Assembly: GCA_022497155.1 (NCBI GenBank)
Contig: MU385736.1
Location: forward strand, 372,001 to 436,000
Source of the DNA: Whalleya microplaca
Lineage: Eukaryota; Ascomycota; Sordariomycetes; Xylariales; Xylariaceae
Length of the DNA stretch: 64,000 nt
Direction of reading: 5' to 3'
Position 1 is the first letter of the stretch. Each line of letters opens with the position of its first letter. Positions 61,564 to 64,000 of this stretch are shown here, in pieces. Under the pieces are notes generated by a model. That model had not been told where the DNA came from. It made no database searches and was given only the letters and a program-made list of their open reading frames with translations. The translations under genes and the position numbers were made by a program.

Positions 61564-61625
61564 CAGGTGGCTGACAGCTAGCAAGGGTTATAGTATGGCC
61601 CAGACTTTTGAAAGGCACCTCCGTA
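61564..61625 (-). repeat. Right arm of inverted repeat
   Basis: Inverted copy of 61286-61347. It lies inside the 93-aa minus-strand frame 61460-61741. Confidence 0.85.
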
Positions 61626-61803
61626 TATAAGTTGGCTTCTCCAAGATCTGTCCCTTGCTGCGTGAAATTCGCGGAATACGATTCTAGTACACTCCCAGCC
61701 TGTCCAACACATGATGCAGTGCTACTCAAGACTGCGAGCATGACATCAACATTTTTGAATTTTCTTGGATACTTCCTTTAAGAGGACGCAAACTTCAACT
61801 CGC

Positions 61804-63563
61804 ATGAACATGTCTGTACATATTATGGCTACGCTCGACAATTCCGGCATGTATGCTTCAGCTGCGATTATCTTGATTATAGCCTGTCTATGCCAATATG
61901 TGATATATCCTGTTGCTTTATCGCCACTCTCGAAGATACCGACAGCGCATTGGTCCTGCTCCTTCTCGCCAGCATGGATCTTGTGGGCAAGATTCAAGGG
62001 TCGAGAGAACCGGACGCTGCACGCAGCTCACCAACGACATGGCCCCATCGTACGTGTAGGGCCCAACGAGCTGAGTGTTAATAACATCCAAGCTGTCAAG
62101 ACGATCTATCAAGGTGGTTTTGACAAGCACCAGTGGTATTCCATCTTTGACAACTATGGGTATTTCTCCGTCTTCCCGCCTATATGTAATATGTATCTCT
62201 TTAGAGGCCATGCTAAACTTCGTTAAAGCGTCCCGTGCATGTTCTCCTCGGTACATGCAAAACACCATTCTGTTAGGAAAAGGATGGTTTCCAACGTGTA
62301 CTCGAAGTCACACATCCATACGTCACCTGCTCTAGCCGCCCAGTCTGAAGCAATTCTTAACTCGAGGCTGATGCCACTGCTAGATGCATCTGTCTTAGAC
62401 ACGCAAAAGCCGCATGGGATCAATGTTCACTCTCTCTTCTGTGCTGTAGCCATGGACTTTATATCCGCATATTGCTTCGGAATCCACAATAGCGCCAACT
62501 TCATTCAGAACAAATCATATCGCGAACATTGGCTGACGCTATACACAACTCGCAAAGGGTACAGTTTCTTCACTCAGGAACTTCCACGGCTCTCGAAGGC
62601 TCTGAGTTACGTGGGTATAGATCCGACGCCTGCTTGGGTCCACGCGGCAAACCGGGAGCTCGAAGCGTGGTGTAAGAAGTTGAGCGACGCGACCCTCCAG
62701 TATTTGGAGAAGACCGGTTCAACCTCAGTTGACTCAGCCGACGATCCGGTAGTCGTACGTGCGTTGTTAGTGGGACTCGAGAAAGAGGAGAAGATAAACG
62801 GTGAAAGCTCTCATATCTACTCGACTGCTATCCTCCATCGGGAATCATCCGTGGCATCTGAGATCCTCGATCATGTGCTTGCCGGTCAGGAGACTACTGG
62901 GGTCGCATTGACTTACCTCTCGTACCATTTGTCTGAATCCCCTGAGCTCCAACGAGACTTACGAACTGAACTCCTTTCACTCGAGCCAAACATGAGTCTT
63001 AAAGACGGAAAAATCGCAATTCCATCTTCAAATCATCTCGATAACCTCCCACTGCTACACTCCGTTATTATGGAAACAGTGAGGCGATATGCTCCAGCAG
63101 GTGGTCCAGAACCACGGGTAACGCCAGCATCACCTTGTCATATTGGACCCTATGAAGTTCCAGGTGGCGTGAGGGTCTCTGCGTCAGCCTACAACCTCCA
63201 TCGTGATGAGAAAGCCTTCCCAGATCCTGACATATGGGATCACACGCGTTGGCTCCAGGCAAAGGTAGATACTGAGAAGGACAAGGAGGCACGTAGGCAA
63301 TTCTGGGGTTTCTCTAGTGGGGGAAGAATGTGTCTTGGATCGAATTTTGCTATGCACGGTTTGTACTCCCCGTCGAAGCCTTTTGCTAGCTTGCCACTGT
63401 AGTTGCTGACGAGTTTGTAACAGACATGAAGCTCACTATCGCGGCCATCTACTCCAATTACATTAGTCATGTTGTGGATGATACAGGTATAGAGCAGACT
63501 GATGCTTATACCGGCCATCCGGCAAGCAACTCATTATACCTGCGTTTCGAAAAGATCACATAG
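61804..63563 (+). CDS. Cytochrome P450 monooxygenase, three exons
   Basis: Model: join(61804..62159,62229..63358,63424..63563), 541 aa. An N-terminal anchor (SAAIILIIACLCQYVIYPVAL) precedes IPTAHW. The first intron rejoins NYG to VPCMFSS ahead of HHSVRKRMVSNVYSKSH, a typical fungal P450 block. I-helix AGQETT, K-helix ETVRR, and heme ligand Cys487 in FSSGGRMCLG follow. For the last intron I chose the acceptor at 63421-63423 (branch CTGAC), giving FAMHDMKLTIAAIYSNY. An alternative acceptor at 63401-63402 adds seven residues and stays in frame. It lies 763 bp after the MFS gene in the same orientation. Substrate unknown. Confidence 0.88.
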
Positions 63564-64000
63564 TTACAGTAGCATATGTTTTAATGCAACCATTCCCAAT
63601 GACAAGCACAACAAATCGGTAATCTGCCCGTGGTCATGTTCCTCGATATTACTCCATAGTGTCTTTCTGGTAAGAAAGTGAACGAATTTACAAAATTACA
63701 TAGAGCAAACACTAGGTACCTCTTAATCACCATGTGGAAGGCAGCTTTGACTACTTGTATGAAATACTAAAATGTGTCCATTGATATCTGTTTATTCGAA
63801 TCTTATTGGGTATGTGGTGAGATGATGCTGGGGTCTGATCTCTATAATTTTAGTTATGGAAACCTGTTTGCTTCCTCGTCGCCACCACCTCCCTAGAGGT
63901 GGCGGGCGACAGAGGGCGACAGTAGGGAAGTATGGTTCTTTCGAAATGGAGACGTGAGGAAGAACTGTTATGCTGACTTGACCTGCCTGGTAACAGAGAG
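63564..64000. other. 3' flank of the last P450 to window end
   Basis: AT-rich; a short hairpin (CCACCTC / GAGGTGG, loop CCTA) lies at 63885-63902. No gene begins before the edge. Confidence 0.6.

Larger units (their letters stand above)
61041..61803. other. Intergenic between MFS gene and P450, with inverted repeat
   Basis: Holds a ~62-bp inverted repeat (61286-61347 and 61564-61625). A minus-strand frame at 61460-61741 (93 aa) has Cys residues and NFT but no family I recognise. The promoter of the next P450 must also lie here. Confidence 0.6.

Noticed and set aside
61460..61741. 93-aa minus-strand frame as a small secreted protein gene
   Set aside because: No clear signal peptide, overlaps the inverted repeat and the promoter of the P450; kept only as part of the repeat finding.
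1..64000. CRISPR arrays, operons, ribosome binding sites
   Set aside because: The sequence is eukaryotic with spliceosomal introns; no spaced repeat array is present.

Overview
The window comes from a filamentous ascomycete, most likely a Sordariomycete. Genes are well spaced. Introns are short (about 45-90 nt, with one of 232 nt), have GT..AG ends and usually a CTAAC/CTGAC-like branch site. The proteins are fungal (a DASH subunit, Aim21, Tvp18, a Pmc1-type calcium pump). Gene-poor stretches are AT-rich and carry TACCTACCTAGGTA-like simple sequence. I joined exons by hand; every spliced model below is open from ATG to stop and its length divides by three.

Layout. 1-9.4 kb: one gene, a class I sirtuin with an N-terminal AT-hook (minus), between empty AT-rich stretches. 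9.4-13.8 kb: a P-type Ca2+-ATPase of the Pmc1/NCA-2 type (minus). 13.8-23.3 kb: a 9.5-kb gene desert holding a complete non-autonomous hAT-like element with a perfect 8-bp target duplication. 23.3-25.4 kb: an isolated eight-exon cytochrome P450 (plus). 27.6-30.3 kb: a Pby1-type gene (minus) fusing a SurE phosphatase to a tubulin-tyrosine-ligase-like domain.

31-44 kb is a housekeeping block: an unknown protein rich in CDK sites (minus), DASH subunit Duo1 (plus), RNase H2 subunit B (minus), replication factor Mcm10 (plus) and actin-patch protein Aim21 (minus). 47.5-50.1 kb: an NTF2/SnoaL-like protein and Golgi protein Tvp18 (both minus).

52-63.6 kb looks metabolic and accessory: an unusual CYP7/CYP8-like P450 (plus), an F-box/WD-repeat-like protein (minus), a PLP-dependent group II decarboxylase (minus) diverging from an MFS monocarboxylate-type transporter (plus), and a third P450 (plus). 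The decarboxylase, transporter and P450 form a compact module that could be part of an amine-derived natural-product cluster continuing beyond the right edge. No backbone synthase (PKS, NRPS, terpene synthase) is visible. An inverted repeat lies between the transporter and the last P450.

The best leads are the decarboxylase/MFS/P450 module, the SurE-TTL fusion with a stop codon inside its last splice donor, the hAT element with internal 24-bp tandem repeats, the AT-hook sirtuin, and two microexons (16 and 17 nt).
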